DNA of 64,000 nt, taken from the NCBI RefSeq assembly GCF_047501175.1, contig NZ_JBEQWH010000001.1, forward strand, positions 238,576 through 302,575. The letters run 5' to 3'. Positions 55,639 to 62,603 of this stretch are shown piece after piece. Position numbers and translations under genes: made by a program. How positions within the stretch are numbered: the stretch's first letter is position 1; every line of letters begins with the position of its first letter. The notes beneath the pieces were generated by a model. That model saw only the letters and a program-made list of their open reading frames with translations. It was not told the origin of the DNA and searched no databases. This DNA is from Methanoprimaticola sp047501175 (GTDB lineage: Archaea > Thermoplasmatota > Thermoplasmata > Methanomassiliicoccales > Methanomethylophilaceae).

Positions 55639-55740
55639 GTGATAAGCACGTCCGAAGATAGGAAGGACCAGAGTCTCTACTTGCAAACGGCGACCCTGGT
55701 CCTCAGCATCATTCGGCTGATCGTCGAACTGCTGAAGTAA
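55639..55740 (+). CDS. Possible 33-aa membrane peptide
   Basis: A GTG-start frame overlapping a GGAGGTG ribosome-binding-like sequence encodes MISTSEDRKDQSLYLQTATL then VLSIIRLIVELLK: a short charged N-terminus and one hydrophobic helix. It ends in TAA and is followed at once by the hairpin CAGCCGCC/GGCGGCTG (55750-55757/55762-55769). Small one-helix peptides next to structured RNA can be toxin or membrane-regulatory peptides. It lies between the helicase and the ABC exporter and is supported only by composition and context. Confidence 0.35.
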   Translation: MISTSEDRKDQSLYLQTATLVLSIIRLIVELLK

Positions 55741-55749
55741 AACCTTTTA

Positions 55750-55769
55750 CAGCCGCCGTGAGGCGGCTG
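55750..55769 (+). terminator. Hairpin after the micro-ORF
   Basis: CAGCCGCC and GGCGGCTG form a perfect 8-bp stem with a GTGA loop ten bases after the TAA. Confidence 0.45.
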
Positions 55770-55848
55770 GTCAAACATCTCACGGCCGTCATGGGACGAC
55801 CGGTCGCGTTCATCCTTGGAATCTTGTTCTGTTTATTTAAGGCATCGC

Positions 55849-55933
55849 TGAGGCTCTTTCATCGTCTGCGTGTCCAGGATTTCATACCGATTACGTCAGT
55901 GAAACGCATCACATCGTCCTAATCCGAGCCTCA
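55849..55933 (+). ncRNA. Candidate structured RNA
   Basis: A TATA-like TTTATTTAAGG at 55831-55841 is followed by TGAGGCTC (55849-55856), which pairs perfectly with GAGCCTCA (55926-55933), closing an 85-nt domain. No CDS fits. A perfect 10-bp hairpin follows at 55963-55989. No tRNA or clear C/D-box layout was found, so identity is open. Confidence 0.35.
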
Positions 55934-55962
55934 CGGTCCCGATCCTGCATATGATGGGGGAG

Positions 55963-55989
55963 CCCTCCGGACATTGTGCGTCCGGAGGG
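55963..55989. terminator. Strong hairpin between the candidate RNA and the ABC operon
   Basis: CCCTCCGGAC (55963-55972) and GTCCGGAGGG (55980-55989) form a perfect 10-bp stem, 17 bp from the convergent ABC permease stop. It probably acts in both directions. Confidence 0.6.
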
Positions 55990-56006
55990 ATTGTCTCAAT
56001 GACCTC

Positions 56007-56621
56007 TCAGAGGTCTTTCCTTTGAAACCTGGACATCGATATGCGATATGATGTCGCAGATATGGCCGATGCGGCCACTAGGACCAGGACGCCGCCGATC
56101 CAGGGGATGTTCGTCGTCATGTCCAGCGTGGCCAGGGACACTATCGCCGAGATCATCACGATCATCAGTGCGATGGACACGATCTGGGCCTTCGAGCTGT
56201 CGAACACATAGTTCACCAGACAGTTCACGGAGCACATGGCCATTCCCAGCGATGCGGCGAGGACCATTCCGCCGACGAGGTCCCCGACGTCTATCGCCGT
56301 CCCGTCGATGGAGGTCTTGACGAGGAGCATGGCCAGGCCCATGCACAGTCCGATGGCGACGACGATCGTCCCGAGTGCGAACTTCATCCTGACGATGTCC
56401 CTTCTCGCGATCCCGGACGATACCGCGAACAGGTTCCAGCGGTACAGCTCGTCATAGCTGAAGCTGGACCCCACGACCGAGGACATCATGACGACCCCGA
56501 TCACACAGGTGGCGGAGGGGGACCCGTGACCGAACGCAAGGGCGAACAGGGACCCCAGGGCGACCAGGCCGATGAGGCTGCTGCGGAGCGTCATGAACTC
56601 CTTCGACAGGAGTGCGTTCAT
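56007..56621 (-). CDS. ABC-2-type transporter permease
   Basis: A 204-residue, six-helix membrane protein starting MNALLSKEFMTLRSSLIGLV, with the amphipathic N-terminal helix and ABC-2 fold order, including NCLVNYVFDSSKAQIVSIAL. The ATPase gene lies just upstream (4-bp overlap). Such GntR-ABC pairs often export peptides or antimicrobial compounds or maintain envelope homeostasis. Substrate unknown. Last gene of a regulator-ATPase-permease operon. Confidence 0.82.
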   Translation of the reverse strand: MNALLSKEFMTLRSSLIGLVALGSLFALAFGHGSPSATCVIGVVMMSSVVGSSFSYDELYRWNLFAVSSGIARRDIVRMKFALGTIVVAIGLCMGLAMLLVKTSIDGTAIDVGDLVGGMVLAASLGMAMCSVNCLVNYVFDSSKAQIVSIALMIVMISAIVSLATLDMTTNIPWIGGVLVLVAASAISATSYRISMSRFQRKDL

Positions 56622-57463
56622 GCCCCGTCACCCCTGACGATCATGACCAGGATGTCATCCAGCGTCGCATCGTCCACGACGAGCTCCGGATACGCCTCGC
56701 GCATGCCGTGCTTGTCGGTCGTGAGCGCGGTGACGCCCATGTCGTTCGAGCGCGAGGTCACTATCGTGTCCCTGTCGAGCGCATCGAAGGCATCCTTCCC
56801 GCATCTCACAAGGCCGTACCTCTCCAGTATCGAATCCTTCTCGTCCGACAGGACCAGCTTGCCCTTGTGCATGAACACGATGTAGTCCGCGATCCTCTCC
56901 AGGTCCGTGGTTATGTGGGACGATATCAGGACAGTGTGCCCCTCGTCCTGGATGTACTCCATGATCAGGTCCAGGAACTCGTCCCTGGCGGCGGGGTCCA
57001 TCCCCGCGGTCGGCTCGTCGAGTATCAGGGTCTTGGGGTCGTGCGAGAGGGCCACGGCCACCTGCATCTTCATCTTCATACCGCGGGAGAACGTGCTCAG
57101 CTTCTTCGTGCGGTCCAATCCGTAGCCGAGGACCAGTCTGTCATAAGTGTCCTGATCCCACGAGGGGAACATGCCGCTCATGATCCCGCCTATCTGATCG
57201 ATGTTCAGGTTCATGGGCAGGTGGCAATCGTCGAACACGATTCCCATGTCCCCGCGGTCGCCGTCGGATATCCTCACGGTCCCGGAGTCCGGGATCACGG
57301 CACCGGTGATGCTCTTGATCAGTGTGGACTTCCCGGCACCGTTCTCTCCGATCATCCCCACGATGTATCCCTTCGGTATCTCGAGGTCGATGTCCCGAAG
57401 GGAGAATGCTCCGAATGTCTTGTTCAATCCAGATATCTCTATCGCGTTCGCCAACTCACTCAC
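56618..57463 (-). CDS. ABC transporter ATP-binding protein
   Basis: A 281-residue ATPase. Walker A GMIGENGAGKSTLIKSITGA, signature LSTFSRGMKMKMQVAVALSH, Walker B KTLILDEPTAGMDPAARDEF and the H-loop ISSHITTDLERI. The C-terminal extra domain is typical of drug- or peptide-export ATPases. Its start overlaps the GntR gene by 8 bp. Confidence 0.9.
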   Translation of the reverse strand: MSELANAIEISGLNKTFGAFSLRDIDLEIPKGYIVGMIGENGAGKSTLIKSITGAVIPDSGTVRISDGDRGDMGIVFDDCHLPMNLNIDQIGGIMSGMFPSWDQDTYDRLVLGYGLDRTKKLSTFSRGMKMKMQVAVALSHDPKTLILDEPTAGMDPAARDEFLDLIMEYIQDEGHTVLISSHITTDLERIADYIVFMHKGKLVLSDEKDSILERYGLVRCGKDAFDALDRDTIVTSRSNDMGVTALTTDKHGMREAYPELVVDDATLDDILVMIVRGDGA

Positions 57464-57830
57464 TCTCGTAAAGGATGTCGATCATCTGTTTCAGCTCGTC
57501 AGCGGTTATGTTGCCGCGTCTCGCGGCATCTATCGCCTTCTGTATGTGCTCCTCGGCGGCCTTCAGGCTCCCTTCCCTCAGGATCCCGGGATCCTTCGCA
57601 GATACGAAGCATCCCTTCCCCGCCACCGTCTCTATGAACCCGTCCGATTCCAGGTCGTTGTAGGCCCTCTTCGTGGTGATGACGCTGATCTTCAGGTCCT
57701 GGGCAAGGGCGCGCATGCTGGGCAACGGCTCGCCTGCCTGTAGCTTCCCGCTGATTATCTGGCCTTTGATCTGGTCGGCTATCTGTTCATAGATCGGCCT
57801 TCCGCCGGAGTTGCTGATGATGATGTCCAT
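57456..57830 (-). CDS. GntR-family regulator (YtrA-like)
   Basis: A 124-residue protein starting MDIIISNSGGRPIYEQIADQ, the short YtrA form: a winged helix (GEPLPSMRALAQDLKISVIT, then TKRAYNDLESDGFIETVAGK) and a brief dimerisation helix with no ligand domain. YtrA-type proteins repress ABC transporter operons they precede, matching this operon. Upstream lies a TGTATATACA palindrome cluster (57859-57890), the probable operator. Confidence 0.88.
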   Translation of the reverse strand: MDIIISNSGGRPIYEQIADQIKGQIISGKLQAGEPLPSMRALAQDLKISVITTKRAYNDLESDGFIETVAGKGCFVSAKDPGILREGSLKAAEEHIQKAIDAARRGNITADELKQMIDILYESE

Positions 57831-57858
57831 CGTTCCTCTGAGTGAGTGTACGGGTTTA

Positions 57859-57890
57859 TTGTATATAACTGTATATACACGATATACACA
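57859..57890 (-). promoter_or_regulatory. GntR operator/promoter with TGTATATA repeats
   Basis: TGTATATA (57860-57867), the perfect palindrome TGTATATACA (57870-57879) and ATATACACA (57882-57890) lie in a row upstream of the GntR start, overlapping the AT-rich TATA region. Autoregulation is the simplest reading. Confidence 0.6.
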
Positions 57891-57956
57891 GTATCCCGTC
57901 CGTCTCTGACGTGCGGCCAATGCATGCAGGGCATTTCATTCCGTCGGTCGCGGAAT

Positions 57957-57964
57957 GCTAATAT
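57957..57964 (+). promoter_or_regulatory. TATA-like element of dapB
   Basis: GCTAATAT lies 24-31 bp before ATG 57988, so the dapB mRNA probably begins at or close to that upstream ATG rather than at dapB itself. Confidence 0.45.
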
Positions 57965-57987
57965 CGCGGTTCGGCTTGTTAGGACTC

Positions 57988-58023
57988 ATGAAAGCAGCAT
58001 TCCATATGGAGGCATACCGATGA
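57988..58023 (+). CDS. Upstream mini-ORF overlapping the dapB start
   Basis: ATG 57988 opens an 11-codon frame, MKAAFHMEAYR, ending in the TGA at 58021-58023 that overlaps the dapB ATG as ATGA. It sits right at the predicted 5' end of the mRNA. With a single Lys it is not an obvious lysine attenuator; translational coupling is more likely. Confidence 0.35.
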   Translation: MKAAFHMEAYR

Positions 58024-58820
58024 CCGGGACCAGGGTTGCACTGGTCGGTGCGTGCGGACGCATGGGAAACCTTATCATCCGCCGCGTTCTGGCGACCGAA
58101 GGGCTGACCATATCCGCCGCGTTCGATCTGGTTAACGTCGGGAAGGACATAGGGGAGATCGTCGGCGTCGGGAAGCTAGACGTTCCCGTCTCCGATCCCA
58201 AGGACCTCGCCCAGGTGCTAAAGGATTCCGGGACGGACGTCCTCGTGGACTTCACCATCGCTCCCGCCACGGCAGCCAACGCCCCTGTCGCAGCGGCCGC
58301 AGGGGTCAATCTCGTCATCGGTACCACCGGGCTTTCCGCGGAACAGAAGGCGAGCATCGCCGATGCCGTCGCCAAGAACAACGTCGCCGCCGTCATCTCC
58401 TCGAACTATTCCATAGGGGTCGGCGTATTCTTCAAGCTCATCAAGGAGGCCGCGAAGCTTCTGGGCGACGAGTACGACGTGGAAATCATCGAGGCCCATC
58501 ACAACCAGAAGAAGGACGCTCCCAGCGGGACCGCGATGACCGCGGCGGAGATCATCAGCGAGGAGATGGGCGGAAAGGACCTGGTCTGCGGACGCGAGGG
58601 GGTCTGCCCTCGCGGTAAGGAGATCGGCATCCATGCTATCCGCGGAGGGGACATAGTCGGTGACCACACCGTCATGTTCATCGGTAACTCCGAGCGCATA
58701 GAGATCCGTCACCAGGCCCATTCCAGGGAGATCTTCGTCGGCGGGGCCGTCATGGCCGCTGGCTGGGTCGTTAAGCAGAAGAAGGGCGTCGTCTACGACA
58801 TGAACGACGTCCTGAGCTGA
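58020..58820 (+). CDS. dapB: 4-Hydroxy-tetrahydrodipicolinate reductase
   Basis: A 266-residue reductase of the diaminopimelate/lysine pathway. NAD(P) motif VALVGACGRMGNLIIRRVLA, substrate and catalytic motif IIEAHHNQKKDAPSGTAMTA, and GDHTVMFIGNSERIEIRHQA with the conserved Arg/His. SD GGAGG precedes ATG 58020. Other dap genes are not in the window. A GC hairpin terminates it. Confidence 0.95.
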   Translation: MTGTRVALVGACGRMGNLIIRRVLATEGLTISAAFDLVNVGKDIGEIVGVGKLDVPVSDPKDLAQVLKDSGTDVLVDFTIAPATAANAPVAAAAGVNLVIGTTGLSAEQKASIADAVAKNNVAAVISSNYSIGVGVFFKLIKEAAKLLGDEYDVEIIEAHHNQKKDAPSGTAMTAAEIISEEMGGKDLVCGREGVCPRGKEIGIHAIRGGDIVGDHTVMFIGNSERIEIRHQAHSREIFVGGAVMAAGWVVKQKKGVVYDMNDVLS

Positions 58821-58830
58821 AACTCCAGAC

Positions 58831-58854
58831 GGGGCGGTCCGGAAGGGCCGCCCC
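58831..58854 (+). terminator. Terminator after dapB
   Basis: GGGGCGGTCC (58831-58840) pairs with GGGCCGCCCC (58845-58854), with one G-T pair and a GGAA loop, ten bases after the stop. Confidence 0.6.
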
Positions 58855-58859
58855 ATTGC

Positions 58860-59128
58860 CTGTTCGAAAACCGATTGCCAACTGTTGGCGTTATTGGATT
58901 ATGAGTGGCTGGTCGATGCAATTATCGTCCACTCGATCGGTTGTTTCTCCCGATGGTTCCGTAGATATCATCGGGTACCTTTCGATAGGAAAAAACCCAT
59001 TGGGATGGAGGATGTGCATGTCGAGCCGATCGAAGGTCGATCCTCCCATCACTCGGTCTACACGTACCTATCAACACATTGGTATCTTCAAGCTTCAATT
59101 GTTCCCGCGTAAGCGGGAGCAATCTTTT
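58860..59128 (+). other. Unassigned 270-bp stretch ending in a terminator
   Basis: No convincing gene. A short open frame reads MALLDYEWLVDAIIVHSIGC and further aromatic-rich sequence to 59112 but has no RBS or relatives I recognise; it could be a decayed transposase or a non-coding RNA. The stretch ends with TTGTTCCCGC/GCGGGAGCAA (59099-59108/59113-59122) and TCTTTT, a textbook terminator, implying that something upstream is transcribed independently of leuA. Confidence 0.35.
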
Positions 59129-59142
59129 AGGAAAAACCAGAA

Positions 59143-59156
59143 TTTTTTATAATATG
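59143..59156 (+). promoter_or_regulatory. TATA box of the leu operon leader
   Basis: TTTTTTATAATATG lies about 30 bp before the predicted transcript start near 59173-59180, giving a roughly 95-nt leader before leuA. Confidence 0.6.
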
Positions 59157-59192
59157 TCATCTTTCGCCCGATTACCGTCAGAGGTCATCGAA

Positions 59193-59237
59193 ATGATCTG
59201 CAACGCTTCCGCCATTCTTCTGCTTCTTCTGCAGTGA
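59193..59237 (+). CDS. Leucine-rich leader peptide (putative leu attenuator)
   Basis: Behind GAGGT (59181-59185) ATG 59193 opens a 14-codon frame, MICNASAILLLLLQ, stopping at TGA 59235-59237. Codons 9-13 are CTT CTG CTT CTT CTG: five consecutive leucines. It lies 35 bp before leuA, within the leader made from the TATA box at 59143. Classic bacterial leu leaders have the same run of Leu codons, where ribosome stalling reports charged tRNA-Leu. After it come ACCGTC (59174-59179) and GACGGT (59254-59259) able to pair, then a T-run (59268-59272) touching the leuA ATG; oligo-T is the archaeal intrinsic termination signal. The mechanism is inferred. Confidence 0.7.
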   Translation: MICNASAILLLLLQ

Positions 59238-59272
59238 ATCCAGTGAGAGCTAGGACGGTTTGAGGGATTTTT

Positions 59273-60856
59273 ATGAAAGCTCAGGCCAGTGAGAACGCTA
59301 GACTTAGGGAAATGCTCGCAATCAGCCCATACAATGAGCTTGCCCTCCCGAAGCTGCCTGAGGGAAGGGGGCCGATCCAGATCTTCGACACCACCCTCCG
59401 CGACGGGGAACAGGCACCAGGGATTGCGCTGAGCCCCGATGACAAGTTCAACATAGCGATGGCCCTCGACGATTTCGGGGTCGACTACATCGAGGCCGGA
59501 TTCGCCGTATCCAGCGACATCGAGAGGGACACGATCAAGAGGATCGTGGATGCGGGGACCAAGGCGACGACCCTCAGTCTCGCCAGGTCCGTCCACAAGG
59601 ATATAGATGCGGCCGCGGACACCGGTGTGAGATGCATACACACCTTCATCGGGACCTCCCCGCTCCACAGGGACTACAAGCTCAAGATGACCAAGGAGCA
59701 GGTCATCGAGAGGGCTGTGGATGCCGTGGAGTACGCCAGGTCATACGGGATGGACGTCCAGTTCTCCTGTGAGGACGCCACGAGGACTGAGCTCGACTAC
59801 ATGATCGATGTATACAAGGCGGTCGTCGAGGCCGGTGCAGGAGCGATCAACGTCCCCGATACGGTCGGGGTGATCGTCCCCCAGGCGATGCACTATCTCA
59901 TCGGCGAGATCGCCAAGGAGATCAAGGTGCCGATCTCCGTCCATTGCCATAACGACCTCGGGCTCGCCGTGGCGAACACCATGGCGGCCATCGAGGCCGG
60001 TGCGACCATCGCACAGCTCACCGTCAACGGCATCGGCGAGAGGACCGGGAACGCGTCCCTCGAGGAGGTCGCGGTCAACCTCTTCGCCAACTACAACGTG
60101 GAGACCGTCGACCTGTCCAAGGTGGGGAAGGTCTCGAACTACGTGGAGAGGATCACCGGATTCCCCAAGGCGTTCAACAAGCCCATCGTCGGACGCAACG
60201 CGTTCGCACACGAGTCCGGCATCCATGTCCACGGCGTGATGTCCAACGCGTTCACCTATGAGCCGATCAAGCCCGAGCTCGTCGGGGTGGCGCGTCACAT
60301 AGTCATCGGGAAGCATTCCGGAGAGCACGGCGTCCGTCAGAGGCTGGACGAGATGGGCATCGGGATGCCCGAGGAGATGATGCCCCAGTTCATGGCCGCC
60401 ATCAAGGATGCCGCGGTCGGTGACAAGGAGATCGACGATGCCGAGCTCAGGGCCATAGCCGACAACATAGTCTACAAGTCATCCCTCGGTGAGCCCGCCG
60501 TCAAGCTCGACGGTGTGGCGGTGGTCACCGGGAAGGGTGTGACGAGCACCGCGACGGTCAACATGACCGTCAATGGCGAGATCCGCGTGGCGGCCGAGAT
60601 CGGTGTCGGTCCGGTCGATGCGGCCATGAACGCCATCGGAAAGGCGATGGGCGGGGACTACACGCTCGAGGAATACAAGCTTGCAGCCATCAGCGGAAAG
60701 GCTAACTCGCTCTGCGAGGTCACCGTGATGGTCAGGAACCATGCCCGTCAGGGAACCGGGCTCGTCGTCGGAAAGGCGGTCGGTCCCGATGTGGTGGAAA
60801 CATCAATCGATGCGATGATCAGTGCGATCAACCGCGACAACATCAAACGTGAGTGA
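59273..60856 (+). CDS. leuA: 2-Isopropylmalate synthase
   Basis: First enzyme of leucine synthesis, joining acetyl-CoA to 2-oxoisovalerate. The 527-residue protein begins MKAQASENARLREMLAISPY. The catalytic barrel has QIFDTTLRDGEQAPGIALSP, VHCHNDLGLAVANTMAAIEA and NAFAHESGIHVHGVM. The C-terminal regulatory (LeuA dimer) domain occupies about 400-527. Homocitrate or citramalate synthase are relatives, but the full regulatory domain, leuC-leuD-leuB immediately downstream and the leucine leader support LeuA. SD GAGGG sits at 59261-59265. Confidence 0.9.
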   Translation: MKAQASENARLREMLAISPYNELALPKLPEGRGPIQIFDTTLRDGEQAPGIALSPDDKFNIAMALDDFGVDYIEAGFAVSSDIERDTIKRIVDAGTKATTLSLARSVHKDIDAAADTGVRCIHTFIGTSPLHRDYKLKMTKEQVIERAVDAVEYARSYGMDVQFSCEDATRTELDYMIDVYKAVVEAGAGAINVPDTVGVIVPQAMHYLIGEIAKEIKVPISVHCHNDLGLAVANTMAAIEAGATIAQLTVNGIGERTGNASLEEVAVNLFANYNVETVDLSKVGKVSNYVERITGFPKAFNKPIVGRNAFAHESGIHVHGVMSNAFTYEPIKPELVGVARHIVIGKHSGEHGVRQRLDEMGIGMPEEMMPQFMAAIKDAAVGDKEIDDAELRAIADNIVYKSSLGEPAVKLDGVAVVTGKGVTSTATVNMTVNGEIRVAAEIGVGPVDAAMNAIGKAMGGDYTLEEYKLAAISGKANSLCEVTVMVRNHARQGTGLVVGKAVGPDVVETSIDAMISAINRDNIKRE

Positions 60857-60861
60857 TAACA

Positions 60862-62121
60862 ATGACAGGAAAGACGATCGCCGAGAAGATCCTCAGCAAC
60901 CATTCCGGGAAGGATGCCCGTGCAGGGCAGATCGTGATCGCGGATGTCGACTACGTCATGGTCAACGATGTCACGGGACCGATAGCGTTCCGCGAGTATG
61001 CGAAGCTGGGGACGGACGAGCTGTACAGGGACAGGATGGTCCTGATCCCGGACCATTACGTCCCTGCGAAGGACATTGATTCCGCCGCCCAGGCCAAGGA
61101 GATGCGCACGTTCGCACAGGAGCACCAGTGTCCCAACTACTTCGAGATAGGCAGGAGCGGGGTGTGTCACCAGATAATGGTGGAGGAGGGGTTCGCCGCC
61201 CCGGGAAGGCTCATAGTCGGGGCCGATTCGCACACCTGCACGTACGGGGCCGTGAACGCCCTCTCCACCGGCATAGGGTCCACGGAGGCCGCCGCCGTGT
61301 TCGCCACGGGGAAGCTCTGGTTCAAGGTCCCGGAGACGATCAAGGTCGTGCTCAAGGGGAGGTTCGGACCGTATGTGGGAGGCAAGGACCTCATCCTCAG
61401 GATCATAACCGACATCGGTGTCGATGGGGCCAACTACAAGGCCTTCGAGTTCCACGGCGATGTCCAGAACGTCTCCGTGCCGGACAGGCTCGCCGTCTCC
61501 AACATGGCCATAGAGGCCGGGGGCAAGGCGGGGATCTGGCCGTGCGACGACCTGACGCGCGAGTACATCGGGAACGATGTCCGCGGGGAGTACACCCCGG
61601 TGGAGGCCGACGAGGACGCGGTCTACTGCAGCGTCCTGGAGTACGACCTCTCCGAGCTCGAGCCGTTCGTCTCCTATCCGCACCTTCCCAGCAACGGCCG
61701 TCCCGTGAAGGATGCCGACGTCAGGATCGACCAGGCATATCTGGGATCCTGCACCAACGGGAGGATAGAGGACATGCGCATCGGGGCCGAGATCGTCAGG
61801 GGACGCCATGTGGCGCCCGGGGTCAGGATGATAGTGGTCCCGGCATCCCAGCGCGTCATGAGGCAGATGGCCGACGAGGGCCTGATAGACGTGTTCCTCG
61901 AGGCGGGGGCGTTCGTCTCCGGTCCGACATGCGGGGCATGCCTCGGCGGATACATGGGGATCCTCGCCCCTGACGAGGTGGCGGTGGCATCCACCAACAG
62001 GAACTTCATCGGGAGGATGGGCGCGAAGGACTCCTATGTGTATCTGGCCGGACCGGCCGTCGTCGCCGCGTCCGCCATCGCAGGCAGGATCGTGACCCCC
62101 GACCAGCTGGAGGGATTCTGA
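60862..62121 (+). CDS. leuC: 3-Isopropylmalate dehydratase large subunit
   Basis: A 419-residue aconitase-superfamily subunit that isomerises isopropylmalate with LeuD. Fe-S ligands: LGSCTNGRIEDM and PTCGACLGGYMGI; substrate motif GADSHTCTYGAVNALSTGIG. The HACN-type archaeal form can also serve homoaconitate in coenzyme B synthesis; the operon argues for leucine. It starts at 60862, five bases after leuA, and overlaps leuD by one base. Confidence 0.93.
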   Translation: MTGKTIAEKILSNHSGKDARAGQIVIADVDYVMVNDVTGPIAFREYAKLGTDELYRDRMVLIPDHYVPAKDIDSAAQAKEMRTFAQEHQCPNYFEIGRSGVCHQIMVEEGFAAPGRLIVGADSHTCTYGAVNALSTGIGSTEAAAVFATGKLWFKVPETIKVVLKGRFGPYVGGKDLILRIITDIGVDGANYKAFEFHGDVQNVSVPDRLAVSNMAIEAGGKAGIWPCDDLTREYIGNDVRGEYTPVEADEDAVYCSVLEYDLSELEPFVSYPHLPSNGRPVKDADVRIDQAYLGSCTNGRIEDMRIGAEIVRGRHVAPGVRMIVVPASQRVMRQMADEGLIDVFLEAGAFVSGPTCGACLGGYMGILAPDEVAVASTNRNFIGRMGAKDSYVYLAGPAVVAASAIAGRIVTPDQLEGF

Positions 62122-62603
62122 TGGAAAGCATAACCGGAAGGGTCTGGGTCTTCGGGGACAACGTGGACACGGACCAGATAATCCCGGCTGAGAGGCTCCT
62201 CGCGGCCAACCTCGACCATCTCAACGATTACATATTCGAGAAGGTCAGGCCAGGGTTCGCCCAACAGGTGCAGAAGGGGGACATACTCGTCGCGGGCCGC
62301 AACTTCGGATGCGGGTCCAGCAGGGAGCACGCTCCCCTCTCGTTGCGTGAGGCGGGGTTCTCGTGCATAATAGCCGAGAGCTTCGCCAGGATATTCTACA
62401 GGAACTCCATGGACACGGGGCTGCTCCTGGTGGAGTGCAAGGTGGATGCCCGCGAGGGCGACATCGCCACCGTGGACGTTGACAACGGGCGGATCGGCGT
62501 GGGGGACAACACCTACAGGTTCCCCGAGTATCCCCAGTTCATAGGCGAGCTGATACGTTCCGGCGGACTCATGAACCTCATCAGGGAGGGCAGGTTCCGA
62601 TGA
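62121..62603 (+). CDS. leuD: 3-Isopropylmalate dehydratase small subunit
   Basis: A 160-residue swivel-domain partner of LeuC. Starts MESITGRVWVFGDNVDTDQI, with the conserved GRNFGCGSSREHAPLSLREA loop and SFARIFYRNSMDTGLL. It overlaps leuB by 4 bp, so LeuC, LeuD and LeuB are translationally coupled. Confidence 0.93.
   Translation: MESITGRVWVFGDNVDTDQIIPAERLLAANLDHLNDYIFEKVRPGFAQQVQKGDILVAGRNFGCGSSREHAPLSLREAGFSCIIAESFARIFYRNSMDTGLLLVECKVDAREGDIATVDVDNGRIGVGDNTYRFPEYPQFIGELIRSGGLMNLIREGRFR

Noticed and set aside
55831..55990. tRNA or C/D-box RNA at the candidate RNA
   Set aside because: No T-loop GTTCRANNC, no cloverleaf and no convincing C/D box pair; left as an unclassified structured candidate.
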